Source of the DNA: Corynebacterium doosanense CAU 212 = DSM 45436
GTDB taxonomy: Bacteria; Actinomycetota; Actinomycetes; Mycobacteriales; Mycobacteriaceae
Direction of reading: 5' to 3'
Length of the DNA stretch: 64,000 nt
Assembly: GCF_000767055.1 (NCBI RefSeq)
Contig: NZ_CP006764.1
Span: 2,046,001-2,110,000, forward strand
In this document: piece after piece, positions 1 to 8,661 of the stretch
Position numbering within the stretch: the first letter of the stretch is position 1
Layout: every line of letters starts with the position of its first letter
The notes under the pieces: model-generated
Database searches by the model: none
Told to the model about the DNA's origin: nothing
Seen by the model: only the letters and a program-made list of their open reading frames with translations
Position numbers and translations under genes: made by a program

Positions 1-616
1 GCTGGTGAACATCGCCGACAAGTACGGTGCCCGGGTGATCGTGGATGAAATTCATGCGCCGGTGGTCCTCGACGGGGACCACGTGGTCGCGGCGTCGATA
101 AGCGAGACCGCCGCCGAGGTCTGCCTCACCGTCACGGCCACGTCCAAGGCCTGGAACATCGCCGGGCTCAAGTGCGCGCAGATGATCTTCACCAACGACG
201 CCGACATGAAGACGTGGAGCTCGCTGACCGGCGTGAGCAAGGACGGCACCGGCACGCTGGGCATTTTCGCCGCCGCCGCGTGTTACCGCGAGGGCGTGGA
301 ATACCTCGACGAGCAGATCGACTACCTGCGCGACAACCTCGACTGGCTCATGGAAGCGCTGCCGGCCGCGGTCCCCGGGATCCGTCTCGTGCGACCCCAG
401 GCGACCTACCTGCTCTGGCTCGACTTCAGCGACACGGCCATCGGCGAGCTCGAGCAGCCCGCCGCCTGGCTGCGCAAGAACGCGCGGGTGGCGCTCAACG
501 AGGGCACGACCTTCGGCCCCGGCGGCGAGCACCACGCGCGCCTGAACTTCGCCACCAGCCGCGAACTGCTCACCGAGGCCGTCGACCGCATGGCCAAGGC
601 TTTCGCCGCGGCGTAG
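1..616 (+). CDS. aecD: C-S lyase / MalY-PatB type aminotransferase, C-terminal part (5' end outside window)
   Basis: This is the C-terminal two-thirds of a fold-type I PLP enzyme of the MalY/PatB cystathionine beta-lyase family, which cleaves C-S bonds of cystathionine and related thioethers in the cytoplasm. The reading frame is already open at base 2. The PLP-lysine region [14 protein letters not shown] lies near base 145, and the family's conserved C-terminal segment with [13 protein letters not shown] precedes the stop at 614-616. The symbol rests on this family plus the brnQ gene just downstream, the arrangement of aecD-brnQ in C. glutamicum. Here a kinase-like gene separates the two. 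The start is not in the window. Confidence 0.85.
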   Translation, partial: LVNIADKYGARVIVDEIHAPVVLDGDHVVAASISETAAEVCLTVTATSKAWNIAGLKCAQMIFTNDADMKTWSSLTGVSKDGTGTLGIFAAAACYREGVEYLDEQIDYLRDNLDWLMEALPAAVPGIRLVRPQATYLLWLDFSDTAIGELEQPAAWLRKNARVALNEGTTFGPGGEHHARLNFATSRELLTEAVDRMAKAFAAA

Positions 617-626
617 GTTCTCCCTC
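614..626 (+). promoter_or_regulatory. Leaderless promoter (-10) of maltokinase-like gene
   Basis: TAGGTT at 614-619 fits TANNNT and is followed by 7 nt and the ATG at 627, the layout of a leaderless corynebacterial promoter. Its first three bases are the TAG stop codon of aecD. No Shine-Dalgarno sequence is visible for the ATG. Confidence 0.5.
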
Positions 627-1796
627 ATGACCACCGAACCTGCCGAACTGCTCGCCCGCTCCCGCTTCTACGGTGCCAAGTCCGAGCCCATTGACGCCGT
701 CGCCGTCGTCGAATCCGCACCCGCGCCCGGCGGCAGGCTGGAGTTGTGGGAGGTCACCCACGGACAGGTGACCGACACGTACCAGATGCTTGTCGACGAC
801 TCCGGTGAGGACGTCCTCGGCCGCGAGGACGTGGCCACGGAGTACGGCCGGCTCCTCGCCCGGGGTGAGGCCCCCGGGTTCGGCACCGTGCACGGCACCG
901 CCCCCCTCCGCGAGGGGGACACCGGCCGGGCACTCAAGGGTGAGCAGTCCAACACCTCGCTGCTCTTCACCGACGCGGACGGGTCCGGATCGGTGATGGT
1001 CAAGGTGTTCCGCAAGCTCGAGGACGGCCTCAGCCCGGACGTCGAGCTGCTCAGCGAGATCCCGGACTGCCCGAACATCGCGCCGGTGCGTGGATGGATC
1101 ACCCACGACGGCGTGACCCTGGCGATGGTGCAGGACTTCGTCGCCGGCGGAAGCGACGGCTGGCAGAGCGCCCTCGACGTCGCGGCCGCCGGGGAGTCCT
1201 TCGCCGACGAGGCCAGGGAGCTCGGCCGGGCGATGCGCACCGTGCACGAGCACCTCGCCCGGGCATTCGACACCGTGGAGGTTCCCGCCGCGGAGATCGG
1301 CGAGCGGCTGTACCGCCAGGCCGAGGAGGCCGCCCGGCGGTTCCCGTCGCTTCTCGAGCACCTGCCCGCCGCGCGGAGCACCTTCGAGAAGCTGGACGGG
1401 AACGTGCCTGTCCAGCGAGTGCACGGCGATCTCCACCTCGGTCAGGTGCTGCGCACCGCCGACCGCTACATCCTCATCGACTTCGAGGGCGAGCCCGCCC
1501 GGCCGCTGGCGCAGCGCCGGCTGCCGGACAGCCCGCTGCGCGACGTGGCGGGCATGCTGCGCTCGCTCGACTACGCAGCGCATTTCCCCGTCACAGACGG
1601 CCCCGGCCTCTCCGACCCGGCCGCGTGGGTAGCCGAGGCCGCTAGCGCGCTGCTCGAGGGTTACGGCACCTCGCCTTCCCCGCTTCTCGACGCATACCTG
1701 CTGGACAAGGCGCTCTATGAGGTCGGTTACGAGCTCAACAACCGCCCCGACTGGGCCTGGATCCCCGCCGACGCCGTGCGCCGCATCACCGGCTAG
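627..1796 (+). CDS. Maltokinase-like phosphotransferase (Mak/GlcN-kinase fold)
   Basis: A 389-aa cytoplasmic protein of the actinobacterial maltokinase superfamily, which has an aminoglycoside-phosphotransferase-like fold. The phosphotransfer loop reads HGDLHLGQVL (near residue 267) and is followed by the metal-binding IDFEGEP and the family motif PLRDVAGMLRS. Family members phosphorylate maltose or, in some actinobacteria, glucosamine. The usual maltokinase partner treS is not beside it, so the substrate is open. It sits between aecD and brnQ, probably on its own leaderless transcript. A compatible alternative is an uncharacterised sugar or aminosugar kinase. Confidence 0.75.
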   Translation: MTTEPAELLARSRFYGAKSEPIDAVAVVESAPAPGGRLELWEVTHGQVTDTYQMLVDDSGEDVLGREDVATEYGRLLARGEAPGFGTVHGTAPLREGDTGRALKGEQSNTSLLFTDADGSGSVMVKVFRKLEDGLSPDVELLSEIPDCPNIAPVRGWITHDGVTLAMVQDFVAGGSDGWQSALDVAAAGESFADEARELGRAMRTVHEHLARAFDTVEVPAAEIGERLYRQAEEAARRFPSLLEHLPAARSTFEKLDGNVPVQRVHGDLHLGQVLRTADRYILIDFEGEPARPLAQRRLPDSPLRDVAGMLRSLDYAAHFPVTDGPGLSDPAAWVAEAASALLEGYGTSPSPLLDAYLLDKALYEVGYELNNRPDWAWIPADAVRRITG

Positions 1797-1882
1797 CCGG
1801 CAAAAAATTAGTGACTCAGTACACGTCAAGGTAATCTGACCCGGACAATTCACAGCCACTTCCGAACGGGGTATCAGACACC

Positions 1883-3280
1883 ATGTCCACCGCACTCACT
1901 TCCGGCGACGCCGGCGCCTCGAGGAAGGGGCACACCGGCATCATCATCGCCACCTCGTTGATGCTGTTCTCCATGTTCTTCGGCGCCGGAAACCTCATCT
2001 TCCCGCCCCAGCTCGGCGTCAACGCCGGCGAGAACTTCTGGCCGGCCATCCTCGGCTTCCTCGGCGCCGGCGTCCTCCTGCCGGTCCTGGGCATCATCGC
2101 CATCGCCCTCTCGGGCAACAGCGTGAGCGACCTGGCCCGCCGGGCCGGCGTGGTCTTCGGGATCGTCTTCCCCATCCTCGCGTACCTCTCCATCGGCGCG
2201 TTCTACGCCCTGCCCCGCACCGGCGCGGTCTCCTTCGAGATTGCCATCACCCCGCTCACCGGCTGGGAGGGGCTCGGCGCCTCGGCGATCTTCAACCTCG
2301 TGTTCTTCGGCGTCTCCCTGGTGCTGTCGTGGAACCCGAACACCATCGTCGATTCCCTGGGCAAGTTCCTCACCCCGGTCCTGGTTGTCCTGCTGCTCGT
2401 GCTCATCGGCATCTCCATCTTCCGCTTCGACACGATCTCCCGGACCCCCACCGAGGACTTCGTCAGCAACCCCGCCGCCACCGGCCTGCTCGAGGGTTAC
2501 CTCACCATGGACGCCATCGCCTCGCTGGCGTTTTCCATCGTGGTGATCTCCTCCCTGCGCCACAAGGGCCTTGGCGAGGGTAAGCCGCTGGTCAAGGGCA
2601 CCATCACCGCCGGCCTCATCGCCGGTGCACTGCTCGCCATGATCTATGTCGGCCTCGGCGTGGTCGGCCGGGTTCTCCCCGGCGCGGAGGACCTCGAGAA
2701 CGGCGCCGGGATGCTGTCGGTCGCGGCCAACGCCACCATGGGCTTCCCCGGCCAGATTCTCTTCGCCGTCATCGTGCTGCTGGCGTGTCTGACCACGTCG
2801 GTGGGCCTGATCACCTCCACCTCGGAGTTCTTCGAGTCCCTCGTCCCGGGCCTGAAGTACCACTTCTGGGTCGTGCTGTTCTCCCTGGCCGCCACCGCGA
2901 TGGCCACCCTCGGCCTGGAGACGGTGCTCGCCGTCGCAGCCCCGGTCATCGGCTTAATCTACCCGCCGGCGATCACCCTGATCTTCCTGGCGCTGCTGGA
3001 GCCCGCCCTGCGCGGCCGGATCCACTTCTACTGGACCTTCCGGATCGCCATCTGGGTCGCCGTCATCTGGTCCGCACTGAGCACCCTGCAGTCCCTGGGT
3101 TGGGGCGCCTCGGTCATCGACCCGATCGTGTCCTGGGCTCCCCTGCAGAGCGCGTCGCTGGGCTGGGTCCTCCCGACCGTGATCGGGCTGATCATCGGCC
3201 TGATCCTGGACGCCGTGCGCCCGCATGAGCCGGCTCCGGCTCCGGCGGCGACGCCCGAGCGCGAGGCCGCCGCCCTCTAG
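1883..3280 (+). CDS. brnQ: Branched-chain amino acid:cation symporter BrnQ
   Basis: A 465-aa integral membrane protein of the LIVCS family, importing leucine, isoleucine and valine with Na+. The N-terminal family signature is present as SMFFGAGNLIFPPQLG (about residues 30-45), followed by roughly a dozen hydrophobic segments, for example around GVLLPVLGIIAIAL and ILFAVIVLLACLTTSVGLIT. Length is normal for the family. The start ATG lies 86 nt after the maltokinase stop, and the stop is followed by a strong hairpin at 3301-3325. Proximity to aecD matches C. glutamicum, where brnQ is the known isoleucine uptake carrier. Confidence 0.93.
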   Translation: MSTALTSGDAGASRKGHTGIIIATSLMLFSMFFGAGNLIFPPQLGVNAGENFWPAILGFLGAGVLLPVLGIIAIALSGNSVSDLARRAGVVFGIVFPILAYLSIGAFYALPRTGAVSFEIAITPLTGWEGLGASAIFNLVFFGVSLVLSWNPNTIVDSLGKFLTPVLVVLLLVLIGISIFRFDTISRTPTEDFVSNPAATGLLEGYLTMDAIASLAFSIVVISSLRHKGLGEGKPLVKGTITAGLIAGALLAMIYVGLGVVGRVLPGAEDLENGAGMLSVAANATMGFPGQILFAVIVLLACLTTSVGLITSTSEFFESLVPGLKYHFWVVLFSLAATAMATLGLETVLAVAAPVIGLIYPPAITLIFLALLEPALRGRIHFYWTFRIAIWVAVIWSALSTLQSLGWGASVIDPIVSWAPLQSASLGWVLPTVIGLIIGLILDAVRPHEPAPAPAATPEREAAAL

Positions 3281-3300
3281 ACGGACGCGGGATTTTACGT

Positions 3301-3338
3301 AGGGTGGGCTGATCAAGCCCACCCTCTTTCTCGTTTTC
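3301..3338 (+). terminator. Rho-independent terminator after brnQ
   Basis: A 10-bp perfect stem (AGGGTGGGCT / AGCCCACCCT, loop GATCA) is followed by a T-rich CTTTCTCGTTTT tail. It ends only about 20 nt before the next ATG at 3356, so it could also act as an attenuator for the monooxygenase gene. Confidence 0.8.
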
Positions 3339-3355
3339 TAGGAGCACCGGTACCC

Positions 3356-4387
3356 ATGAGCGACCGTCAGCCACTTTCCCTCATCGATTTCTGCACCATC
3401 TACGACGGTGAATCGGCGGGTAGGTCGATGCAGCGGTCGGTGGAGCTCGCCCAGCAGGCGGAGTCCCTCGGGTACTCCCGCATCTGGTACTCCGAGCACC
3501 ACAACATGGGCAGCATCGCCTCGTCCGTCCCGGCGGTGCTCATCGCCCACATCGCCGCCCACACCTCGACGATTCGGCTCGGCGCCGGCGGCGTCATGCT
3601 GCCGAACCACTCCCCCTACGTGGTGGCGGAACAGTTCGGCACCCTCGCCGAGCTGCATCCCGGGCGCATCGATCTCGGCCTCGGCCGCGCCCCCGGCACG
3701 GACATGAACACCCTCGGTCGTGCGTTGCGACGAGACCCCCAGGCCGCCGAGCACTTCCCCGAGGACATCCTCGAACTGCACGGCTACCTCTCCGGCAACT
3801 CCCGCATCCCCGGCGTCAGGGCCGTCCCCGGCGACGGCACGAACGTGCCCCTCTACATCCTCGGCTCCTCCATGTACGGCGCGTCCCTCGCCGCCCAGCT
3901 CGGGCTGCCGTACGTGTTCGCCTCCCACTTCGCCCCCACCCACCTGGAGCAGGCGACGAAGCACTACCGCGAGAACTTCGAGCCCAGCGACGTCCTCGAC
4001 GAGCCCTACTGCATCGCCGCAGTCAACGTCATCGCGGACGACACCGAGGAAGGCGCGGCCGAGCAGCAGCGCAAGGTGGTGCGTAACCGCGTGCGTTCCA
4101 TGATCACGCGCACCGGCGCCTCCATCACCGACGCGCAGCTCGACGGTCTGGTGTCGTCCCCGCAGGGTCGCCAGATCGCGGACATGCTGCGTTTCACCGC
4201 GGTGGGCACGACGACCCAGGTGAGGGACTACCTGGAAGACTTCGTCAAGCTCGCGGGCGCGGACGAACTGATGATCTCCCCCCAGGGCCCGAGCAACGAT
4301 CACGCACTGGCGTCGATCCGCCTGCTGGCCGAGGCCTGGGAGCTGGACCCGGCGAAAACCGCCGGAGCGCCGGGCACCTGGAGCTGA
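3356..4387 (+). CDS. LLM-class (bacterial luciferase-like) flavin monooxygenase
   Basis: A 343-aa protein of the luciferase-like monooxygenase superfamily, FMNH2-dependent oxidoreductases with a TIM-barrel fold. Visible family features are the N-terminal LSLIDFCTIYDG strand, YSRIWYSEHHNM (about residues 39-50), the RLGAGGVMLPNHSPYVVAEQFGTL block, and GRIDLGLGRAPGTD. It is the short single-domain type with no fused reductase. The start has AGGAG 11 nt upstream. The same gene follows brnQ in C. glutamicum. The physiological substrate is not evident. Confidence 0.88.
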   Translation: MSDRQPLSLIDFCTIYDGESAGRSMQRSVELAQQAESLGYSRIWYSEHHNMGSIASSVPAVLIAHIAAHTSTIRLGAGGVMLPNHSPYVVAEQFGTLAELHPGRIDLGLGRAPGTDMNTLGRALRRDPQAAEHFPEDILELHGYLSGNSRIPGVRAVPGDGTNVPLYILGSSMYGASLAAQLGLPYVFASHFAPTHLEQATKHYRENFEPSDVLDEPYCIAAVNVIADDTEEGAAEQQRKVVRNRVRSMITRTGASITDAQLDGLVSSPQGRQIADMLRFTAVGTTTQVRDYLEDFVKLAGADELMISPQGPSNDHALASIRLLAEAWELDPAKTAGAPGTWS

Positions 4388-4583
4388 CCCTCCGCCCCCC
4401 GGCCACGTGTGTGGTCAAGAGGATCCTTTAGTACCTACTTCTCCGGCTATCTGAGAAATACTCATTTTTAGCACGGGAAACCTCTATGCTACTTTCTGTA
4501 ACTATAGAGAGACTGTTCGCGATAATGGGCTTCACCTGCGCGCATGCCGAACACCCGAGTACTGAGGAAATAAGGACACCATC
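4388..4583 (+). other. AT-richer spacer before the GntR gene
   Basis: This 196-nt spacer is visibly richer in A/T than its surroundings. It holds several candidate -10 hexamers (TATGCT near 4487, GATAAT near 4519) and a small inverted repeat TGAG-AAATA-CTCA near 4451. No single promoter or GntR operator can be chosen with confidence. AAGGAC just before the GTG at 4584 is a plausible ribosome binding site. Confidence 0.4.
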
Positions 4584-5339
4584 GTGAGTCCCATCCGACC
4601 ATCACAGCAATACGAGGCCATCGCCGATCATCTGCGCACCGCCATGCGCGAAGGGGAACTCAACCCCGGCGACATCCTCCCCTCCGAGGCGCAGCTCTGC
4701 GAGAGCTTCCACTCCTCACGCGGCCCCGTCCGCCAGGCCATGGCCACCCTGCGCAACGAGGGCCTCATCTCCTCCGGCCGCGGTCGCCGCTCCATCGTCC
4801 TCGAGGCCGCCGAGACCGAGTCCTTCGACGCGATTCTCTCGGCGACCTCCTGGTTGAGCAGCCACGGCATCGAGCCCGGCTCCCGGACCCTGCTCGTCGC
4901 CCGCCAGCCGGCCCCGGCGGACATCGCCGCAAAACTCGAGATCGGGGAGGGCGAGCCGGTGGTCTCCCTGCACCGCCTGCGCCTCGGCGACGGTGAACCC
5001 GTGCTCGTCGAGCGCCAGCACTTCCGCATGGAGTACGGCCGCCACATCCTCGGGATGGACACCGACCATGAGTCGATCAACCGGGGGCTGCAGCAGGCCG
5101 GACTCAACATCAACAACATCTCCCGCACCCTGAGTGTCATCCCTGCCCCCGACGATGACGCGCAGCTGCTCGAGCTGGAGCAGCCTTCCGCGCTGCTCCA
5201 GCTGGAGATGCGCACGTTCACGCACGCGGGAACCCCCGTTGCATGCATGGACTACCGCTACCGGCCCGACCGCATCTCCATGGGAATGAACAACACCAGG
5301 GGCAACCCCTCCCCCCTATGGGTGAATGTCCACGTGTGA
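4584..5339 (+). CDS. GntR-family (HutC subfamily) transcriptional regulator
   Basis: A 251-aa regulator with an N-terminal GntR winged helix (about residues 8-75, including GDILPSEAQLCESFHSSRGPVRQAMATL) and a C-terminal UTRA effector domain (about 95-240, with GEPVVSLHRLRLGDGEPVLVERQHF). HutC-type proteins bind a small metabolite and control nearby uptake or catabolic genes. Its 3' end contains the -10 element of the downstream ABC importer operon, which makes that operon the obvious target, by inference. The start is GTG with AAGGAC upstream. Confidence 0.9.
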   Translation: MSPIRPSQQYEAIADHLRTAMREGELNPGDILPSEAQLCESFHSSRGPVRQAMATLRNEGLISSGRGRRSIVLEAAETESFDAILSATSWLSSHGIEPGSRTLLVARQPAPADIAAKLEIGEGEPVVSLHRLRLGDGEPVLVERQHFRMEYGRHILGMDTDHESINRGLQQAGLNINNISRTLSVIPAPDDDAQLLELEQPSALLQLEMRTFTHAGTPVACMDYRYRPDRISMGMNNTRGNPSPLWVNVHV

Positions 5340-5342
5340 GGT

Positions 5343-5355
5343 TATGATCCCTCGC
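5343..5355 (+). promoter_or_regulatory. Leaderless promoter (-10) of the ABC importer operon
   Basis: TATGAT at 5343-5348 is one base from the -10 consensus. It is followed by 7 nt and the ATG at 5356. This decides between starts at 5326, 5344 and 5356 in favour of 5356, which also gives the most normal lipoprotein signal peptide. Confidence 0.55.
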
Positions 5356-6873
5356 ATGATTTTGCGCAAGGCCTTGGCCTGCGCCGTAGGCGCGGTCAGC
5401 GTCACGGCGTTGGCGGGTTGCTCGGCGGGTTCGACCGCCACTCAGATCGGACGTGAGCCCGGATCGGGTCTCGTCGTCGCGGCGTCCATCGCCCCCTCGT
5501 CGCTCGACTTCACCGCGGCGGGAGGTGCCGCCATCCCCCAGGCGCTGATGGGCAACGTCTACGAGACGTTGGTAACCATCGGCGAGGACGGACAGATCCA
5601 GCCGGGTCTGGCCTCGTCCTGGGAGGTGTCCGACGACGGGCTGACCTACACCTTCCAGCTGCGCGAGGGGGTGACGTTCTCCAACGGGGACGCCTTCACC
5701 GCCGAGACCGCGGCCTTCTCCGTCACCAACGTGCTGGAGAACTGGACCAACGGGCTGAAGTCGCAGATGGCGGCGGTGGCGTCGGCACGGGCCGTCGATA
5801 CGCATGTTCTCGAGGTCACGCTGGACCATCCCTCCAGCCGCTGGCTGTGGTCGATGGCCACCCTCACCGGCGCGATGATGACCCCCGGCGGCATGGACGA
5901 ACTGGCCACCAACCCCGTCGGCACGGGGCCGTACACCGTGGAACGTTTTGTCCCCGGGTCGTCGGTGTCCTACTCGGCGCGGCAGGACTACTGGGCGCAG
6001 CCGGCGGACCACGACGCCTCGATCCGTTACTACGCCGACGCCACGAGCTCGGTCAACGCGCTGCGCACCGGGGACGTCGACGTCGTCTTCGGCATGCAGG
6101 CCCCCGAGCTGCTGGACACCCTCCCCGACGAGTTCGGCGTCGAGGTGGGAACCACCAACGGCGAGGTTCTGCTGAGCATGAACAACGCCGCAGCCCCCTT
6201 CGATGACGTCCGCGTCCGCCGGGCCGTCGCCCACGCCATCGACCGCCAGGCGGTCAGCGACGTGGTGTGGCAGGGCCTGGCCGTGGACACCGGAGGCGCA
6301 CCCGTCCCGCCGACCGACCCCTGGTACACCGGCGAGAACTACGCCCCCTACGACCCGGAACTCGCCCGCGAACTGCTGCGCGAGGCCGGGTACTCCGAGG
6401 AGCACCGCCCCGAGGTGACCATCACCGTGCCGTCGCGTCCCTACACGGAGAACGTCTCGGAACTGGTGTTCTCGCAGCTTCGCGACGTCGGTTTCGACAT
6501 CAAGCTGGAAACCGCCGAGTTCCCCGCCGTGTGGCTGTCGCAGGTCATGGGCGCGGCGGACTACCAGATGTCCGTGATCTCCCACGCGGAGGCGCGGGAC
6601 ATCCCGACCCTGTTCGGTACACCCGAGGGTTACCTGCGCTTCGACAGCCAGACCGTGCGCGACGACCTCGCTGCCGCGGACTCCGCCGGCTCCCCGGAGG
6701 AGCAGACCGCAGCCATGGAGTCGGCCGTCGCCCACATCATGGACGAGGCCGGGGCGCTGACGCTGGTGAACTTCCCCAACATCGTGCTCACCGCACCCGG
6801 GGTCACCGGCGTCCAGCCCACCGCGGTCACCGACACCATCGACCTCCGCACGATCGAGAGGAACGGCGAATGA
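5356..6873 (+). CDS. ABC transporter substrate-binding lipoprotein (SBP family 5, peptide/nickel type)
   Basis: A 505-aa extracellular solute-binding lipoprotein. From the ATG at 5356 the signal peptide is short and hydrophobic with lipobox LAGC and the lipid-carrying Cys at residue 22. The mature part shows SBP_bac_5 features: ALMGNVYETLVTIGEDGQIQPGLA, the LREGVTFSNGDAFTAETAAFS block, and VRRAVAHAIDRQAV. It is the first gene of a four-gene importer and overlaps the permease gene by 4 nt (ATGA). Family substrates include oligopeptides, nickel chelates and glutathione. The sequence alone does not decide. Confidence 0.9.
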   Translation: MILRKALACAVGAVSVTALAGCSAGSTATQIGREPGSGLVVAASIAPSSLDFTAAGGAAIPQALMGNVYETLVTIGEDGQIQPGLASSWEVSDDGLTYTFQLREGVTFSNGDAFTAETAAFSVTNVLENWTNGLKSQMAAVASARAVDTHVLEVTLDHPSSRWLWSMATLTGAMMTPGGMDELATNPVGTGPYTVERFVPGSSVSYSARQDYWAQPADHDASIRYYADATSSVNALRTGDVDVVFGMQAPELLDTLPDEFGVEVGTTNGEVLLSMNNAAAPFDDVRVRRAVAHAIDRQAVSDVVWQGLAVDTGGAPVPPTDPWYTGENYAPYDPELARELLREAGYSEEHRPEVTITVPSRPYTENVSELVFSQLRDVGFDIKLETAEFPAVWLSQVMGAADYQMSVISHAEARDIPTLFGTPEGYLRFDSQTVRDDLAAADSAGSPEEQTAAMESAVAHIMDEAGALTLVNFPNIVLTAPGVTGVQPTAVTDTIDLRTIERNGE

Positions 6874-7829
6874 CCCTGCCCGCCATCGGACGGGTGCTCC
6901 TGCGCTACGTCCTCAGCCTGGCCGTGGCCTCCGTGCTCATCTTCGCCGTCATGCGACTGATCCCGGGCAACCCCGCGCGCATCGCCCTGGGCACCTCCGC
7001 CACCGACGCCGCCGTGGCCCAGCTCTCCAGTCAGCTCGGCACCGACCGCCCGCTGCTCACGCAGTACTTCAGCTGGATCGGTGGCCTGCTCACCGGGGAC
7101 TTCGGCATGTCATTGTCGAGCAAGACCAACGTCACGGCGCTGATCATCGACCGCGCCCAGGTCTCGCTCATCCTCTGCGGCGTGGCCATGATCCTCTCCC
7201 TGCTCATCGCCGTCCCGCTGGGCATCCTCACCGCGCGACGCACCGGACACGCCGACAGCACCGTTGTCTCGGCACTGACGCAGCTGGGAATCGCGGTGCC
7301 GAGTTTCCTCGCGGCGATCATCGCCATCGCGGTGTTCTCCGTCGGCCTGGGCTGGCTGCCCGCCAGCGGATGGGTGCCGCCGAACGTCGATTTCCCGCGT
7401 TTTGTCTCCCACCTCGTCCTCCCGGTGGCGGCGCTGACCCTGGTGCAGGCCTCGATCCTCACCCGCTACGTCCGGGGCGCGGTCCTCGAGGTCATGACCG
7501 CCGACCATCTGCGTACCGCCCGGGCCATCGGGCAGTCCCCCCGCGAGGCGCTCTACCGCCACGGCCTGCGCGGCGCGGCCCTTCCCGTGCTCACCGTCAC
7601 CGGCCTGCAGCTGACCAGCCTCATCGTCGGCGCCGTGGTCATCGAGCAGGTCTTCCTCCTGCCGGGCCTGGGATCCATGCTGCTCAGCGGTGTCTCCACC
7701 CGCGACATCCCGGTGGTGCAGACCATCGTCATGCTGCTGGTGCTGTTCACGCTGACGGTCAACCTCGTCGTCGACGTCGCCTACCGCCTCCTCGACCCCC
7801 GGCTCCGAAAGGCGACCTCCCGTGCGTAG
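6870..7829 (+). CDS. ABC transporter permease, DppB type
   Basis: A 319-aa inner-membrane permease of the peptide/nickel importer. It begins with the typical LLRYVLSLAVASVLIFAVMRLIPGNPARI segment (the first membrane helix and periplasmic motif) and has about six membrane helices. The ATPase-contacting EAA loop appears around TADHLRTARAIGQSPREALY (about residues 210-229). Start ATG overlaps the stop of the binding protein. The next permease overlaps its end by 8 nt, indicating tight translational coupling. Confidence 0.9.
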   Translation: MTLPAIGRVLLRYVLSLAVASVLIFAVMRLIPGNPARIALGTSATDAAVAQLSSQLGTDRPLLTQYFSWIGGLLTGDFGMSLSSKTNVTALIIDRAQVSLILCGVAMILSLLIAVPLGILTARRTGHADSTVVSALTQLGIAVPSFLAAIIAIAVFSVGLGWLPASGWVPPNVDFPRFVSHLVLPVAALTLVQASILTRYVRGAVLEVMTADHLRTARAIGQSPREALYRHGLRGAALPVLTVTGLQLTSLIVGAVVIEQVFLLPGLGSMLLSGVSTRDIPVVQTIVMLLVLFTLTVNLVVDVAYRLLDPRLRKATSRA

Positions 7830-8661
7830 TGCCTCGCAGCTTTTCCGCCGCCTCCCCGCCACCGGCTGGATCGGCCTCATCATCGTCGGCGTGGTCGTGC
7901 TCGCCGCCCTGATCTCCCTGGTGTGGACTCCCTACGACCCCGTTCGTGCCTTCCCCTCCGACGCCCTGGCCCGGCCCGGCGCGCAGCACCTGCTGGGCAC
8001 GGACCGCTACGGCCGTGACCTGCTCTCGCGGATCATGAAGGGCAGCCAGATCACCCTCTTCGTCGGCCTGGTCGCCGTCACGGTCTCCGCGGTTCTGGGC
8101 ACCGTGGCCGGCATCGCCGCGGGCATGCGCGGCGGCTGGCCGGCCACCGTGACCATGCGCGGCATGGACATCCTCCTGGCGTTTCCCGCCCTGCTGCTGG
8201 CGATCGTCGCGGGCGCCGTCTTCGGCACCTCCACGCTCAACGCGATGATCGCCATCGGCATCGCCGGCATCCCGGCCTTCGCCCGCGTGGCCCGCGCCGG
8301 AACGCTCCAGGTGATGACCCAGGACTACATCGACGCCGCCCGCATCTCCCGGGTCCCCGCCCCGGTGATCGCCTGGCGGCACGTCCTGCCCAACATTGCC
8401 GGCATGCTCATCGTGCAGGCGACCGTGGCCTTCGCCCTGGCCATCCTCGCCGAGGCGGCCCTGTCCTTCCTCGGCCTGGGCACGCCTCCCCCGGAGCCCT
8501 CCTGGGGCCGGATGCTGCAGTCCGCGCAGGCTTCCCTCGGCTCCGCCCCGCTGCTGGCGCTGTGGCCCGGCGCGGCCATCGCCCTGACGGTGCTCGGTTT
8601 CAACCTGCTGGGCGACGGTCTCCGCGACGTCCTCGACCCGAGAGGGGTCCGCAATGCTTGA
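7822..8661 (+). CDS. ABC transporter permease, DppC type
   Basis: A 279-aa second permease subunit with the typical hallmark LLGTDRYGRDLLSRI after the first helix (about residues 54-68), about six membrane segments, and an EAA loop around TQDYIDAARISRVPAPVIAW. The C-terminal LGFNLLGDGLRDVLDPR motif is characteristic of DppC/OppC proteins. GTG start within the 3' end of the preceding gene. Its own stop overlaps the ATPase start by 8 nt. Confidence 0.9.
   Translation: MRSASQLFRRLPATGWIGLIIVGVVVLAALISLVWTPYDPVRAFPSDALARPGAQHLLGTDRYGRDLLSRIMKGSQITLFVGLVAVTVSAVLGTVAGIAAGMRGGWPATVTMRGMDILLAFPALLLAIVAGAVFGTSTLNAMIAIGIAGIPAFARVARAGTLQVMTQDYIDAARISRVPAPVIAWRHVLPNIAGMLIVQATVAFALAILAEAALSFLGLGTPPPEPSWGRMLQSAQASLGSAPLLALWPGAAIALTVLGFNLLGDGLRDVLDPRGVRNA

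Noticed and set aside
570-1895. Long open frames opposite the maltokinase-like and brnQ genes
   Set aside because: They are antisense to clearly coding genes, have no family features and show the low-complexity composition expected from high-GC antisense frames.
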